From positions 186,001 to 250,000 of the forward strand of contig JAQUGR010000002.1 in NCBI GenBank assembly GCA_028683955.1: 64,000 bases of DNA, written 5' to 3'. Each line of letters starts with the position of its first letter. Position 1 is the stretch's first letter. Of this stretch, positions 44,918-53,815 are shown in pieces. A model generated the notes under the pieces. The model ran no database searches. It was not told the origin of the DNA and saw nothing but the letters and a program-made list of their open reading frames with translations. Source of the DNA: Bacillota bacterium (GTDB lineage Bacteria > Bacillota > TC1). A program made the position numbers and the translations under genes.

Positions 44918-47286
44918 ATAAAGGTCAGCTAATTCTATTTGATGGAGCTATGGGAACCATGCTTCAACATTATGGCATGTTGGGTGGGGAGCTTCCTGAA
45001 AGATATAATATTGAAAAAAAGGATATTTTGGAAAAAATACATTTAGATTATTTGATGGCAGGAGCACAGGTGCTTACTACTAATACTTTTGGTGCCAATA
45101 GTCATAAATTGGCTGGAACTGGTCTAGAGGTAGAGGTTGTTATAGTTGAGGCTGTTAAGTGTGCCAGGTCTGCTATTAAAAAATCTGGTAAAGAGGCTTA
45201 TATTGCTTTAGATATTGGTCCTATTGGTCAGTTGATGGAGCCGATGGGTACTTTGTCCTTTGATCAAGCATATGATTTGGTAAAGGAAGAAGTGCTGGCT
45301 GGTGTAAAGGCTGGTTGTGATTTGGTCCTTTTGGAGACTATGACTGATATTTATGAGTTGAAGGCTGCTATTTTGGCTATTAAGGAAAATAGTGATTTGC
45401 CTGTACTTTCAACTATGACTTTTGAACCTAATGGCAGGACTTTGACTGGTACTAATCCTGAGACTATGGTTAATATCTTAGAGGGACTGGGTGTTGATGC
45501 TCTTGGTATGAATTGTTCTCTTGGTCCTGTGGAATCAAAGGTTATTTTAAAGGATATTTTAAAGTATGCTAGTATTCCTGTGATGATTCAGCCTAATGCT
45601 GGTCTGCCTCAAATAAAGGATGGAAAGACAGTATATAGTATTACAGAAGATGAGTTTGTTACTGAAACTTTGGCTTTTGCCAAGGAGGGTGTGGCAATTA
45701 TTGGTGGTTGTTGTGGAACAACTCCTTCATATATAAGGAAGATTACTTCTGTTTTAACTGGTGGTGAGGTTGTTAAAAGAGAGGTGGTTAGAAAGACTAA
45801 GATTTCTTCTCCTGTCTCTAGTGTGACTATAGGTGAGGATTTTGTAATTATTGGTGAGAGAATAAATCCTACAGGTAAGAAGAAGATGAAGGAAGCGTTG
45901 TTGGAAGATAACTTGGGATATATTGTTGAAGAAGCGGTACAACAGGAAAAGGCCGGGGCTCATGCTTTGGATGTTAATGTTGGTTTGCCTAAGATAGATG
46001 AGCCTAAGAAGATTGTAGAAGTTATTAAATTGATTCAGGAGATTAGTAATCTTCCTTTGCAGATTGATTCTGCTGATGTTAAAGCTTTGGAAATGGGTTG
46101 TCGTTACTATAATGGTAAGCCTTTGATTAATAGTGTTAATGGTAAGTTGGAGTCTATGGAGGCTGTTTTTCCTATTGCTAAAAAGTATGGTGCTGCTATG
46201 ATTGCTTTAACTCTTGATGAGTCTGGCATTCCTAATACTGCTGAGGAGCGTTTTAATATTGCTGAAAAAATAATGAAAAAAGCTGGAGAGTATGGTATTC
46301 CGAAGGAGAATATTATTATTGATTCTTTGGTGTTGACTGTATCTGCTCAACAGAAGGAAGTTATGGAGACTGTTAAGACTTTGGCTTTGGTTAAGGAGAG
46401 ACTTGGTCTTAAGACTAGTCTTGGTGTTTCTAATGTTTCTTTCGGTCTGCCTAGCAGGCCATTGATTAATAGGACTTTTTTGACTATGGCTATGACTATG
46501 GGTCTTGATGTGGCTATTATTAATCCGATGTCTAAGGAGATGATGGAGGCTATTAGTGCTTTTAGGGTGCTGGCTAATCTAGATAAGGATGCTGAAGATT
46601 TTATTGGTAAGTTTAGTGAGGCTGGATTGGCTGATAGAAATAGTGATAAGTCTTTGTCTGAATATAGTTTACAGGAGATTATTATTGGTGGGTTGAAGGA
46701 TAAGTCTGCTGATAAGACTAGGGAGATGTTGGCTGTTAAGATGCCTTTGGAGATTGTTAATGAGGATATAATGCCTGCTCTTAATATTGTAGGTGATGGT
46801 TTTGAGCAGGGTAAGATTTTCTTGCCTCAGTTGATTCAGTCTGCGGAGACTGTTAAGGCTTCTTTTGTGGTTATAAAGGAGGCTCTGTCTGCTTCTGGCG
46901 CTGTTGAGGCTAAGAAGGGTAAGGTTATTTTAGCAACTGTTCAGGGTGATATTCATGATATTGGTAAGAATATTGTTAAGGTGTTGATGGAGAATTATGG
47001 TTTTGAGGTTTATGATCTTGGTAAGGATGTTTCTCCTGAAAAGATTATAGAGGTAGCAAAGGCTAAGCAGGTTGATTTGATTGGTTTGTCTGCTTTGATG
47101 ACTACTACTGTTAAGAGTATGGAGGAGACTATTATTAAGCTTCGTGAGAATGGTGTTACTGTTCCTGTAATGGTTGGTGGTGCTGTATTGACTGTGGAGT
47201 ATGCTGGGATGATTGGTGCGGACTATTATGGTAAGGATGCCAAGGAGGCTGTGAGTATTGCTCATGAGGTAGTTGATAAGGGGTAG
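44896..47286 (+). CDS. metH: Cobalamin-dependent methionine synthase, three-domain core
   Basis: The 796-residue protein contains, in order: the homocysteine S-methyltransferase domain (1-~290; GAMGTM near 18, zinc cysteines in IGGCCGTTP near 275), a pterin-binding domain (~310-560; IGERINPTG near 318), the cap and cobalamin-binding domain (~590-796; DIHDIGKN with the lower-ligand His near 685). The activation domain is missing and supplied by the upstream gene. From about 45300 on, codon use becomes strongly G/T-rich, unlike the start of the gene. Confidence 0.95.
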   Translation: MLFKERLNKGQLILFDGAMGTMLQHYGMLGGELPERYNIEKKDILEKIHLDYLMAGAQVLTTNTFGANSHKLAGTGLEVEVVIVEAVKCARSAIKKSGKEAYIALDIGPIGQLMEPMGTLSFDQAYDLVKEEVLAGVKAGCDLVLLETMTDIYELKAAILAIKENSDLPVLSTMTFEPNGRTLTGTNPETMVNILEGLGVDALGMNCSLGPVESKVILKDILKYASIPVMIQPNAGLPQIKDGKTVYSITEDEFVTETLAFAKEGVAIIGGCCGTTPSYIRKITSVLTGGEVVKREVVRKTKISSPVSSVTIGEDFVIIGERINPTGKKKMKEALLEDNLGYIVEEAVQQEKAGAHALDVNVGLPKIDEPKKIVEVIKLIQEISNLPLQIDSADVKALEMGCRYYNGKPLINSVNGKLESMEAVFPIAKKYGAAMIALTLDESGIPNTAEERFNIAEKIMKKAGEYGIPKENIIIDSLVLTVSAQQKEVMETVKTLALVKERLGLKTSLGVSNVSFGLPSRPLINRTFLTMAMTMGLDVAIINPMSKEMMEAISAFRVLANLDKDAEDFIGKFSEAGLADRNSDKSLSEYSLQEIIIGGLKDKSADKTREMLAVKMPLEIVNEDIMPALNIVGDGFEQGKIFLPQLIQSAETVKASFVVIKEALSASGAVEAKKGKVILATVQGDIHDIGKNIVKVLMENYGFEVYDLGKDVSPEKIIEVAKAKQVDLIGLSALMTTTVKSMEETIIKLRENGVTVPVMVGGAVLTVEYAGMIGADYYGKDAKEAVSIAHEVVDKG

Positions 47287-47290
47287 TTTT

Positions 47291-48082
47291 ATGAATAATG
47301 GTGTTTTGATGGCTTTGGTGGCTACTTTGTTTACTTGGGGTTTGACTGCTCTTGGTGCTGCTTTGGTGTTTTTTTTCAAGACTATAAGGCGTGATGTGTT
47401 GGATGGGATGATGGGGTTTGCAGCTGGTGTTATGATTGCTGCTAGTTTTTGGTCTCTATTAGCTCCAAGTATAAGTTTGTCTGAGTCTTTGGGTCAAAAT
47501 GCTGTGCTTATGGCTGGTAGTGGCTTTATGGCTGGTGGTTTATTTTTGTTTTTGATTGATAAGTTGTTGCCTCATATGCATTTGCAAAGAATGGAACCAG
47601 AGGGTATAAAGTCTTCTTGGAGTAGGTCTGTTTTGTTGGTGTTGGCTATTACTCTTCATAATATACCTGAGGGTTTAGCTGTTGGTGTTGCTTTTGGTGC
47701 TGCGGCTAGTGGTGAGGCTGGTTTTGGTGGTGCTGTGGCTTTGGCTATTGGTATTGGTTTGCAAAATTTTCCTGAGGGTGCTGCTGTTTCTATTCCTTTA
47801 AGACGTGAGGGATTGTCTCGGATGAAGTCTTTTATGTATGGTCAGTTTAGTGGGATTGTGGAGCCTGTGGCTGCTGTTATTGGAGCTTTGTTGGCTATTA
47901 CTATCAGGGGTATGTTGCCTTTTGCTCTTTCTTTTGCTGCTGGTGCTATGATTTTTGTTGTGGTGGAGGAGCTTATTCCTGAGTCTCAGGGTAAGAGTGG
48001 TATTAGAAGTAGTGATTTGATTTCTCTTTTCACTATGGTTGGTTTTGTGGTGATGATGGTTCTTGATGTAGCCTTGGGTTAA
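47291..48082 (+). CDS. ZIP-family metal transporter
   Basis: The 263-residue polytopic protein has the ZIP signatures HNIPEGLAVG near residue 124 and NFPEGAAV near 160, with metal-binding His and Glu. ZIP proteins import zinc, iron or manganese. I start at ATG 47291 after the metH stop rather than in frame upstream at 47273. It shares the G/T-rich codon style of the metH end. Confidence 0.9.
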   Translation: MNNGVLMALVATLFTWGLTALGAALVFFFKTIRRDVLDGMMGFAAGVMIAASFWSLLAPSISLSESLGQNAVLMAGSGFMAGGLFLFLIDKLLPHMHLQRMEPEGIKSSWSRSVLLVLAITLHNIPEGLAVGVAFGAAASGEAGFGGAVALAIGIGLQNFPEGAAVSIPLRREGLSRMKSFMYGQFSGIVEPVAAVIGALLAITIRGMLPFALSFAAGAMIFVVVEELIPESQGKSGIRSSDLISLFTMVGFVVMMVLDVALG

Positions 48083-48135
48083 AATTAAGAGATAAATGAA
48101 ATTGCAAGATAAATTAAATATAAAATATTAAAAAG

Positions 48136-48166
48136 TTTTTGCATTACAATGCAAAAATTTTTGTTT
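48136..48166 (+). terminator. Terminator after the ZIP gene
   Basis: TTTTTGCATT (48136-48145) and AATGCAAAAA (48148-48157) pair across a minimal loop, followed by a T-rich run. Confidence 0.7.
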
Positions 48167-48196
48167 TTTTTATTTTTTTGTATTACAATGCAAAAA
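48143..48196 (+). repeat. Direct repeats before the DUF4143 ATPase gene
   Basis: ATTACAATGCAAAAA occurs at 48143-48157 and 48182-48196, 39 bases apart. The second copy lies just upstream of the -35 of the ATPase promoter, so it could bind a regulator or be a duplicated terminator arm. Confidence 0.6.
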
Positions 48197-48201
48197 CTTT
48201 A

Positions 48202-48231
48202 TTGACATTATATTTAATAGATATATACTAT
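48202..48231 (+). promoter_or_regulatory. Promoter of the DUF4143 ATPase gene
   Basis: TTGACA (48202-48207), 18 bases, TACTAT (48226-48231): a consensus -35 with a fair -10. Confidence 0.7.
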
Positions 48232-48258
48232 AAGTATAAATTGTAATGAGGTGTAACT

Positions 48259-49449
48259 ATGATAAAGCGTGATGAATATCTTAAGAAACTGATCGGATAT
48301 AGAAATAAAAGAATAATAAAAGTCATAACTGGTATTAGACGTAGTGGAAAGTCTACGTTACTAGAAATGTACAGAAGTTATTTATTGGATGAAGGCGTTT
48401 CTGCTGATAAGATTATTCATATAAATTTTGAAGATTTAAAATATCTGGAACTATTGGATTATAAAAAATTATATACATTTCTTGAGGATATTATTAAGGA
48501 TGGCTTTTATACAATAATACTTGATGAAGTGCAAAATGTCGAAAATTTCCAATTGGTGGTTAATAGTTTATTTTTAAAGGATAATATTGATATTTTTATA
48601 ACTGGTTCTAATGCCTATATGTTATCTGGTGAATTAGCAACTTATTTGTCTGGAAGGTATGTAGAAATAAATATACTACCTTTATCTTTTAAGGAGTATG
48701 TTGTCTATCTTGGCAAGTTGGATAATTTACAGAAATCTTATAATAATTACATACAATTAGGTTCATTTCCATATTTATTACAATTAGATACAGAGGAACA
48801 GATTAAGGAGTATTTGAGAGGTATCTACAGTACTGTTGTCTTAAAGGATATTATGTCTAGAAATAAGATTAGTGACGTTATGATGTTGGAGAGTGTGATT
48901 AATTTTATGTTGGATAATATTGGGAATATACTATCTACCAAAAAGGTTAGTGATACTATGACTTCTCATGGAAGGAAGATTAATGTAAGAACTGTTGAAT
49001 CTTATCTTACAGCATTAGTTGATAGCTATATCTTTTATGAAGTTAAAAGATATGATGTTAAAGGTCGTCAACATCTAAAGACTTTGAGCAAATATTATGT
49101 TGTTGATATTGGTTTTAGAAATTTATTATTAGGTAAAAAGGGGTACGATATAGGCTTTATTCTAGAAAATATTGTTTTCCTTGAGTTGATTAGAAGAGGC
49201 TATAATGTTTATGTTGGAAAGGTTGGAGTACTGGAAATTGACTTTGTGGCAACTAAGGGTGATGAGACTAGATATTTTCAAGTAGCCGCTAGTGTAAGGG
49301 ATCAGGTTACTTTAGATAGAGAATTAAAATCTTTAATTGCTGTTTCTGATTCTTATGAAAAGAGTATTTTAACTTTAGATGATGATCCGGTAATGGATTA
49401 TGATGGTATTAAGGTTATGAATGTCTTGGATTTTCTAGTTAATAACTAG
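48259..49449 (+). CDS. AAA ATPase with DUF4143 C-terminal domain
   Basis: This 396-residue protein has a P-loop variant GIRRSGKSTLL near residue 26, Walker B ILDEVQN near 91 and SGRYVEI near 130, then a C-terminal DUF4143 domain with an endonuclease-like ExxxxRGY...EIDFVA segment near residue 315-340. This family is frequent in anaerobes; the function is not established. It is monocistronic, with its own promoter and terminator. Confidence 0.88.
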   Translation: MIKRDEYLKKLIGYRNKRIIKVITGIRRSGKSTLLEMYRSYLLDEGVSADKIIHINFEDLKYLELLDYKKLYTFLEDIIKDGFYTIILDEVQNVENFQLVVNSLFLKDNIDIFITGSNAYMLSGELATYLSGRYVEINILPLSFKEYVVYLGKLDNLQKSYNNYIQLGSFPYLLQLDTEEQIKEYLRGIYSTVVLKDIMSRNKISDVMMLESVINFMLDNIGNILSTKKVSDTMTSHGRKINVRTVESYLTALVDSYIFYEVKRYDVKGRQHLKTLSKYYVVDIGFRNLLLGKKGYDIGFILENIVFLELIRRGYNVYVGKVGVLEIDFVATKGDETRYFQVAASVRDQVTLDRELKSLIAVSDSYEKSILTLDDDPVMDYDGIKVMNVLDFLVNN

Positions 49450-49583
49450 GCTATGATATTTATTTATGTAATAATACTTATTTATGCATTTTAAATATAC
49501 ATTTAGAATTACCTTTGCCTATATGGTGGTATTTAGCTATTTTTGTAGTTAATATATATTGAATAATTATTAGTATATTGGTT

Positions 49584-49625
49584 GGGAATATAAAATCTCT
49601 TTATATTCCCATTTTATTTTACTTT
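49584..49625 (+). terminator. Terminator after the DUF4143 ATPase gene
   Basis: GGGAATATAAA (49584-49594) pairs with TTTATATTCCC (49600-49610), followed by ATTTTATTTTA. Confidence 0.8.
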
Positions 49626-49630
49626 TTTTA

Positions 49631-49712
49631 TTGTTTCTTTTTTTTGTTGTTGTATAATTGTAATAACACTAGATGTTGTGTTTTATGGATGAAAAATTAC
49701 AAGATAATGTGG
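49631..49712 (+). promoter_or_regulatory. nrdJ promoter with tandem NrdR boxes
   Basis: TTGTTT (49631-49636), 16 bases, TATAAT (49653-49658). ACACTAGATGTTGTGT (49666-49681) matches the 16-bp NrdR box at the expected start point. A second, weaker box TTACAAGATAATGTGG (49697-49712, about 12 of 16 matches) begins exactly 31 bases later, the spacing used by NrdR. Confidence 0.72.
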
Positions 49713-49740
49713 AATTAGTTTTGACAGGAGGGTTTTGGAA

Positions 49741-52086
49741 GTGGAAGTTTTGAAGAGAAAGGGCTATCTAGTAGAGTTTGAGCCTAAAAAAATCAAGAAT
49801 GCGATTGAGAAAGCAATGACTGAGACTAATGATGGTATTGACCAGGAGTTAAGTACTAAAATTAGTTTACGAATTCAGGAAATGATCAAGGAAAGAGACA
49901 GGGCAATTAATGTAGAAGAGATTCAGGATATGGTGGAATATCTTCTTATGGATACTAATAGAAAAGATGTTGCTAAGAAGTATATTATATATAGGTATGC
50001 ACAGACTCAAGCAAGGGCTGTTATGAAAAAAGAAGAGTTTGTGATGGTTACTGATGATTTTGTCAGCAACTATAAACATAAAAAGTCCCCTATGGGTAGA
50101 CTTGGTGATTTTGTATATTACAGAACATATTCTAGATACTTGGAGGACTTAGGTCGTCGTGAGTATTGGTGGGAGACTGTTCGTCGTGCGGTTGAATATA
50201 ATACGAGCTTGTTGCCTACTTCACGTAAGGAAGCAGAGGCTCTTTATGATAATATTTTTAATTTGAAGCAGTTCTTGTCTGGTAGAACTTTCTGGGTTGG
50301 TAACACTGGTGTTTCTAAGCATTATCCTTTGTCTAATTTTAATTGTGCTTTTGAGACTATTACTAGTGTGGATGATTTTAGGGATTTGTTCTATTTACTA
50401 ATGGTGGGTGCTGGTGTTGGTGCTAGAGTATTGCCTGAGGATGTTGTGGCTTTGCCTAAGTTCAGGTCTACTTTTGAATTGATTCATAGGGATTACTCTC
50501 CTGTTGAACCTGAGGAGAGAAAAGATTATACTGCTCTTAATTTTTATGATGATGTTAGGGCTGAGATTACTATTGGTGATTCTAAGGAAGGTTGGGCTCA
50601 GGCTTTGAAGTTTTTCTTGGAGTTGATTAGTGCTCACGAGTATCGTCATATTGAGACTATTTTGATTGATTATTGTAATGTTAGACCAAAGGGAGAGAAA
50701 TTGAAGACTTTTGGTGGTACTGCTAGTGGTCATGAGAGTATAAAGAATATGTTTAATAAGATTGCTAATGTAATTATTGTTCGTGGTGATGTTGAAGGGG
50801 AGAGGGTAACTCTTCGTCCGATAGATTGTATGGATATTTGTAATATTATTGGTGAAAATGTTGTTGTTGGTGGTGTTCGTCGTACTGCTGAAATGATTAT
50901 TGTTGATGCTGATGATAAGGAGTGTATTGATGCTAAGTCTAGCTTGTATCGTCAAGTTGATGGCAAGTGGGAGGTTAATAAGGATCTTATACATCGTCAG
51001 ATGAGTAATAATTCTATTTACTATAAGAAGAAGCCTACTAGGGAAAGATTACACTGGCAAATTGAAAAGATGCGCTATAGTGGAGAGCCTGGTTGGGTAA
51101 ATGGTGAGTCTGCTGCTAAGCGTAGGCCGAATATGGCTGGGGTTAATCCTTGTGGTGAGATTTTATTGGATAGTTATGGTGTTTGTAATTTGACTACTGT
51201 GAATGTTTTTGCTTATGTTAAGGATGGTATTCTTGATGAGGCTGGTTTATATGAGGCTCAGAGATTATCTGCTAGGGCTGGTTATAGGATGACTTGTGTG
51301 GAGCTTGAACTTCCTCGTTGGAATCATGTTCAAACTAGGGATAGGTTGCTTGGTTGCAGTTTGACTGGTTGGCAGGATATGGTTAATGCTATTGGTGTTG
51401 ATAAGGCTGGTGAGGCTAAGATTTTGACTAAACTTCGTGCTGTGGCTAGGGATGCTGCTGATGAGTATGCAAGAGAATTGAGTCAAAATCCTCCTATTCT
51501 TGTTACTACTGTTAAGCCTGAGGGAACTCTTAGTCAGTTGCCTGCTGTTTCTAGCGGTGTGCATTATTCTCATTCAGACTATTTTGTTCGCAGGGTTCGT
51601 ATTAATGCTCATGATCCTTTGGTTAAGGTTTGTGAGGAGCTTGGTTATCCTGTTTTCCCAGAGGTTGGTCAGGATTGGAGTACTTGTGTGACTAAGGTTG
51701 TTGAGTTTCCTATTAAGGCTCCTCCTGGTAGGACTAAGTATGATGTTTCTGCTATTGAGCAGTTGGAGAATTACAAGATGTTCATGGAGAATTATGTTGA
51801 TCATAATTGTAGTATTACTGTTAGTGTTCGTAATGAAGAGTGGAATGATGTTGAAGAGTGGGTTTGGAATAACTGGGATGAGTTGGTTGCTGTTTCTTTC
51901 TTGCCTCTTGATGATTCATTTTATGAGATGCTTCCTTATGAGTCTATTACAGAGGATGACTATAATAAGCGTGTAGCTGAGATGAGGCCTTTTATCCCAT
52001 CATTAATTCAAAAGTATGAGAATAGTGATAATGAGTTGGATATTGGTACTGATGGATGTGAAGGTGGAGTTTGTCCGGTTAGATAG
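49741..52086 (+). CDS. nrdJ: Adenosylcobalamin-dependent ribonucleoside-triphosphate reductase (class II)
   Basis: The enzyme makes dNTPs without oxygen. The 781-residue protein starts with an ATP-cone (VLKRKGYLVEFEPKKI), then the class II core with NFNCAFETI near residue 200, NPCGEILLDSYGVCNLT near 465, a KPEGTLSQLPAVSSGVHYSH segment near 590 and the C-terminal redox pair CEGGVCPVR. It is of the monomeric triphosphate-reductase (RTPR) type. GTG 49741 is eight bases after AGGAGGG, better than TTG 49735. NrdR boxes precede it. Confidence 0.95.
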   Translation: MEVLKRKGYLVEFEPKKIKNAIEKAMTETNDGIDQELSTKISLRIQEMIKERDRAINVEEIQDMVEYLLMDTNRKDVAKKYIIYRYAQTQARAVMKKEEFVMVTDDFVSNYKHKKSPMGRLGDFVYYRTYSRYLEDLGRREYWWETVRRAVEYNTSLLPTSRKEAEALYDNIFNLKQFLSGRTFWVGNTGVSKHYPLSNFNCAFETITSVDDFRDLFYLLMVGAGVGARVLPEDVVALPKFRSTFELIHRDYSPVEPEERKDYTALNFYDDVRAEITIGDSKEGWAQALKFFLELISAHEYRHIETILIDYCNVRPKGEKLKTFGGTASGHESIKNMFNKIANVIIVRGDVEGERVTLRPIDCMDICNIIGENVVVGGVRRTAEMIIVDADDKECIDAKSSLYRQVDGKWEVNKDLIHRQMSNNSIYYKKKPTRERLHWQIEKMRYSGEPGWVNGESAAKRRPNMAGVNPCGEILLDSYGVCNLTTVNVFAYVKDGILDEAGLYEAQRLSARAGYRMTCVELELPRWNHVQTRDRLLGCSLTGWQDMVNAIGVDKAGEAKILTKLRAVARDAADEYARELSQNPPILVTTVKPEGTLSQLPAVSSGVHYSHSDYFVRRVRINAHDPLVKVCEELGYPVFPEVGQDWSTCVTKVVEFPIKAPPGRTKYDVSAIEQLENYKMFMENYVDHNCSITVSVRNEEWNDVEEWVWNNWDELVAVSFLPLDDSFYEMLPYESITEDDYNKRVAEMRPFIPSLIQKYENSDNELDIGTDGCEGGVCPVR

Positions 52087-52090
52087 TTTT

Positions 52091-52114
52091 AAAGGGGCCT
52101 TGTGCCCCTTTTTT
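52091..52114 (+). terminator. nrdJ terminator
   Basis: AAAGGGGC (52091-52098) pairs with GCCCCTTT (52104-52111), followed by TTT. Confidence 0.85.
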
Positions 52115-52116
52115 GC

Positions 52117-52192
52117 GCCTCCGTAGCTCAGTGGATAGAGCAACAGTTTCCGGTACTGTGTGTGGGTGGTTCGATTCCACCCGGGGGCACCA
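52117..52192 (+). tRNA. tRNA-Arg (anticodon CCG)
   Basis: A complete cloverleaf with encoded CCA: acceptor GCCTCCG/CGGGGGC, D stem GCTC/GAGC, anticodon stem ACAGT/ACTGT with loop TTCCGGT (anticodon CCG, reading CGG), T stem GGTGG/CCACC. It starts two bases after the nrdJ terminator T-run. Confidence 0.96.
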
Positions 52193-52218
52193 ATTTAGGT
52201 GTTTGTTCTTTTGTGTGG

Positions 52219-52224
52219 TATAAT
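52219..52224 (+). promoter_or_regulatory. Extended -10 before the glycosyltransferase-like gene
   Basis: TG-G-TATAAT puts a start point about 35 bases before the hairpin at 52268. Confidence 0.45.
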
Positions 52225-52267
52225 TAAGTCATAACTGTGAGTTGTTTTGAAGTTAATAAATTGTGTG

Positions 52268-52294
52268 GAGTCACCTTATGGGTGGCTCTTTTTA
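52268..52294 (+). terminator. Hairpin with T-run: tRNA terminator or leader attenuator
   Basis: GAGTCACC (52268-52275) pairs with GGTGGCTC (52281-52288, one wobble), followed by TTTTTAT. It ends 20 bases before the next start codon. Confidence 0.7.
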
Positions 52295-52313
52295 TATGAA
52301 AGAGGTGTTTTGG

Positions 52314-53552
52314 ATGGAAGATAAGAAGTTAAGAGTGGCCCTTGGTTTTGTTACTGGGCGTTCTAATTTTAAGGAGGTCCTTTCTGCATATTTATTGAAA
52401 TGGGGACTTGGTGAGTCTTTTAGGAGTGGTGATGTGGAGCTTAGTGTTTTGGTGGCTTATGATTTGGATTATATGCATACTAAAGCTGAGGATTTTGTTA
52501 TAGAAGATGAGGAGATTTTGTCTATGGTCTCTGGCATTGAGTATTTAGGCAAGGAGCGAATTTCTAATGAGGTTGGTTTGTTGGCTGATGAGGGTGTTTT
52601 GAGTTTGGTAGAGGTTGAGTTGTTGTTTGGTAAGGGTTATGCAAAGTTACGTAATGCTGTTTTGTTTTTTGCGACTAAGTTGGGGTTTGATCGTTTGATT
52701 TATCTTGATGATGATGAGTATCCTCTAGCTTGTGTTGGTGGTGTTAATGGTGTTTATTGGCTTGGTCAGGATGTGATTGGTTCACATTTGGCTGGTCTTG
52801 AGGTAAGTGATATTACTAATGGGTATCATTGTGGTTATGTTTCGCCTATTCCTGATGTTGTTTTTGATGATGTTTTAGAGGTTGGTGATTTTAGGTTGTT
52901 TGTTGAGGCTGTTAGTAATGATATTGTTACTTGGAAGAGTATTGCTGGTAGGTTTGGTGCTGGGGGTTTGACTTTTGCTGATCATAAGATTATTGATAGT
53001 GAGGAGTTTATTGTAGTTGAGGAGATTAATGGATTGAAGTTTATATCTGGTGGTAATCTAGGTTTGAATTTGGCAACTAGTGGTAATTTGTCTCCCTTTT
53101 TTAATCCTCCTGGTGCTAGGGGTGAGGATACTTTCTTGAGTTCTAGTATTGGTGCTTGTGATGTGAGGAAGATTCCTGTTTATACTTTTCATGATGGTTT
53201 TGGTTCTTTCCCTTTTTTATTAAGGGGTGTTTTGCCTAAGCGTCTTGATGTTGTTGGTGCAGGGGATTTTGGTAGTGATGCTAGGTTTTTAAGTGCTGCG
53301 ATGGGTTGGGTTAAGTATAGGCCTCTTTTGGTTTATATTACTAATAGGGCGCATTTTGATGAGAAGATTGTTAAGATGAGAGAGGCTCTTGTAGCTATTG
53401 CTCCTAATTTTGCTGAGTTTTTTGGTGATGATGATTTTGTTGATGTTGTTGGGGTTCTTGATCATTATGTTGCTCGCGTTGAGGAGGATTTTGCTGATTT
53501 CACTAGTGGAGGTGAGGCTTGGAGCAGGATGCTTAAGTATTTGAGTAGGTAA
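52314..53552 (+). CDS. Unrecognised protein with glycosyltransferase-like features
   Basis: I do not recognise a named family. The 412-residue protein has a DDDE cluster (LIYLDDDEYPL near residue 130), like the DXD metal site of GT-A glycosyltransferases, and later PPGARGEDTFLSSSI near residue 270 resembling the acid motif of that fold. No membrane helix or signal peptide is seen. Start ATG 52314 follows AGAGGTG; ATG 52296 is an alternative. Codon use is extremely G/T-rich, matching nrdJ. It lies alone between two tRNA-Arg genes, each unit with its own terminator. Confidence 0.5.
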   Translation: MEDKKLRVALGFVTGRSNFKEVLSAYLLKWGLGESFRSGDVELSVLVAYDLDYMHTKAEDFVIEDEEILSMVSGIEYLGKERISNEVGLLADEGVLSLVEVELLFGKGYAKLRNAVLFFATKLGFDRLIYLDDDEYPLACVGGVNGVYWLGQDVIGSHLAGLEVSDITNGYHCGYVSPIPDVVFDDVLEVGDFRLFVEAVSNDIVTWKSIAGRFGAGGLTFADHKIIDSEEFIVVEEINGLKFISGGNLGLNLATSGNLSPFFNPPGARGEDTFLSSSIGACDVRKIPVYTFHDGFGSFPFLLRGVLPKRLDVVGAGDFGSDARFLSAAMGWVKYRPLLVYITNRAHFDEKIVKMREALVAIAPNFAEFFGDDDFVDVVGVLDHYVARVEEDFADFTSGGEAWSRMLKYLSR

Positions 53553-53569
53553 TAAAAGATGACTTGAAG

Positions 53570-53591
53570 GGTGCTAATATGGCGCCTTTTT
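53570..53591 (+). terminator. Terminator after the glycosyltransferase-like gene
   Basis: GGTGCT (53570-53575) pairs with GGCGCC (53581-53586) with two wobbles, followed by TTTTT. Confidence 0.65.
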
Positions 53592-53630
53592 GTTGTTTTT
53601 ATTGCATTTATTTGTTATTATTACATTGTT

Positions 53631-53707
53631 GCTTCCGTAGCTCAGTAGGATAGAGCGACAGTTTCCTAAACTGTAGGTCGGTGGTTCGATCCCACTCGGG
53701 AGCACCA
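53631..53707 (+). tRNA. tRNA-Arg (anticodon CCT)
   Basis: Complete cloverleaf with encoded CCA: acceptor GCTTCCG/CGGGAGC, D stem GCTC/GAGC, anticodon loop TTCCTAA (anticodon CCT, reading AGG), T stem GGTGG/CCACT. It resembles the other tRNA-Arg in its anticodon stem and probably shares an origin with it. Confidence 0.96.
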
Positions 53708-53714
53708 GTTAAAG

Positions 53715-53745
53715 TCTTCTAGCATTATTGCTTGGAGATTTTTTT
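53715..53745 (+). terminator. tRNA-Arg(CCT) terminator
   Basis: TCTTCTAGC (53715-53723) pairs with GCTTGGAGA (53730-53738) with one mismatch and one wobble, followed by seven T. Confidence 0.7.
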
Positions 53746-53815
53746 ATTTAATATAATTAGAACATTAAATAAACCTTAACAAAACATTTAATTCACTGCA
53801 TTTTACAATTTATTA

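Noticed and set aside
49450..49740. A cobalamin riboswitch before nrdJ, and likewise before metH
   Set aside because: No B12-box-like conserved core could be found in either leader.
50398..50994. A 198-codon open frame on the minus strand inside nrdJ, plus similar ones in metH and the alcohol dehydrogenase gene
   Set aside because: They mirror G/T-rich sense codons, giving Asn/Thr/Ile-rich nonsense with no ribosome-binding site or family features.
52117..53707. An integrated mobile element between the tRNA-Arg genes
   Set aside because: No integrase, excision genes or duplicated tRNA 3' end that would mark attachment sites was found.
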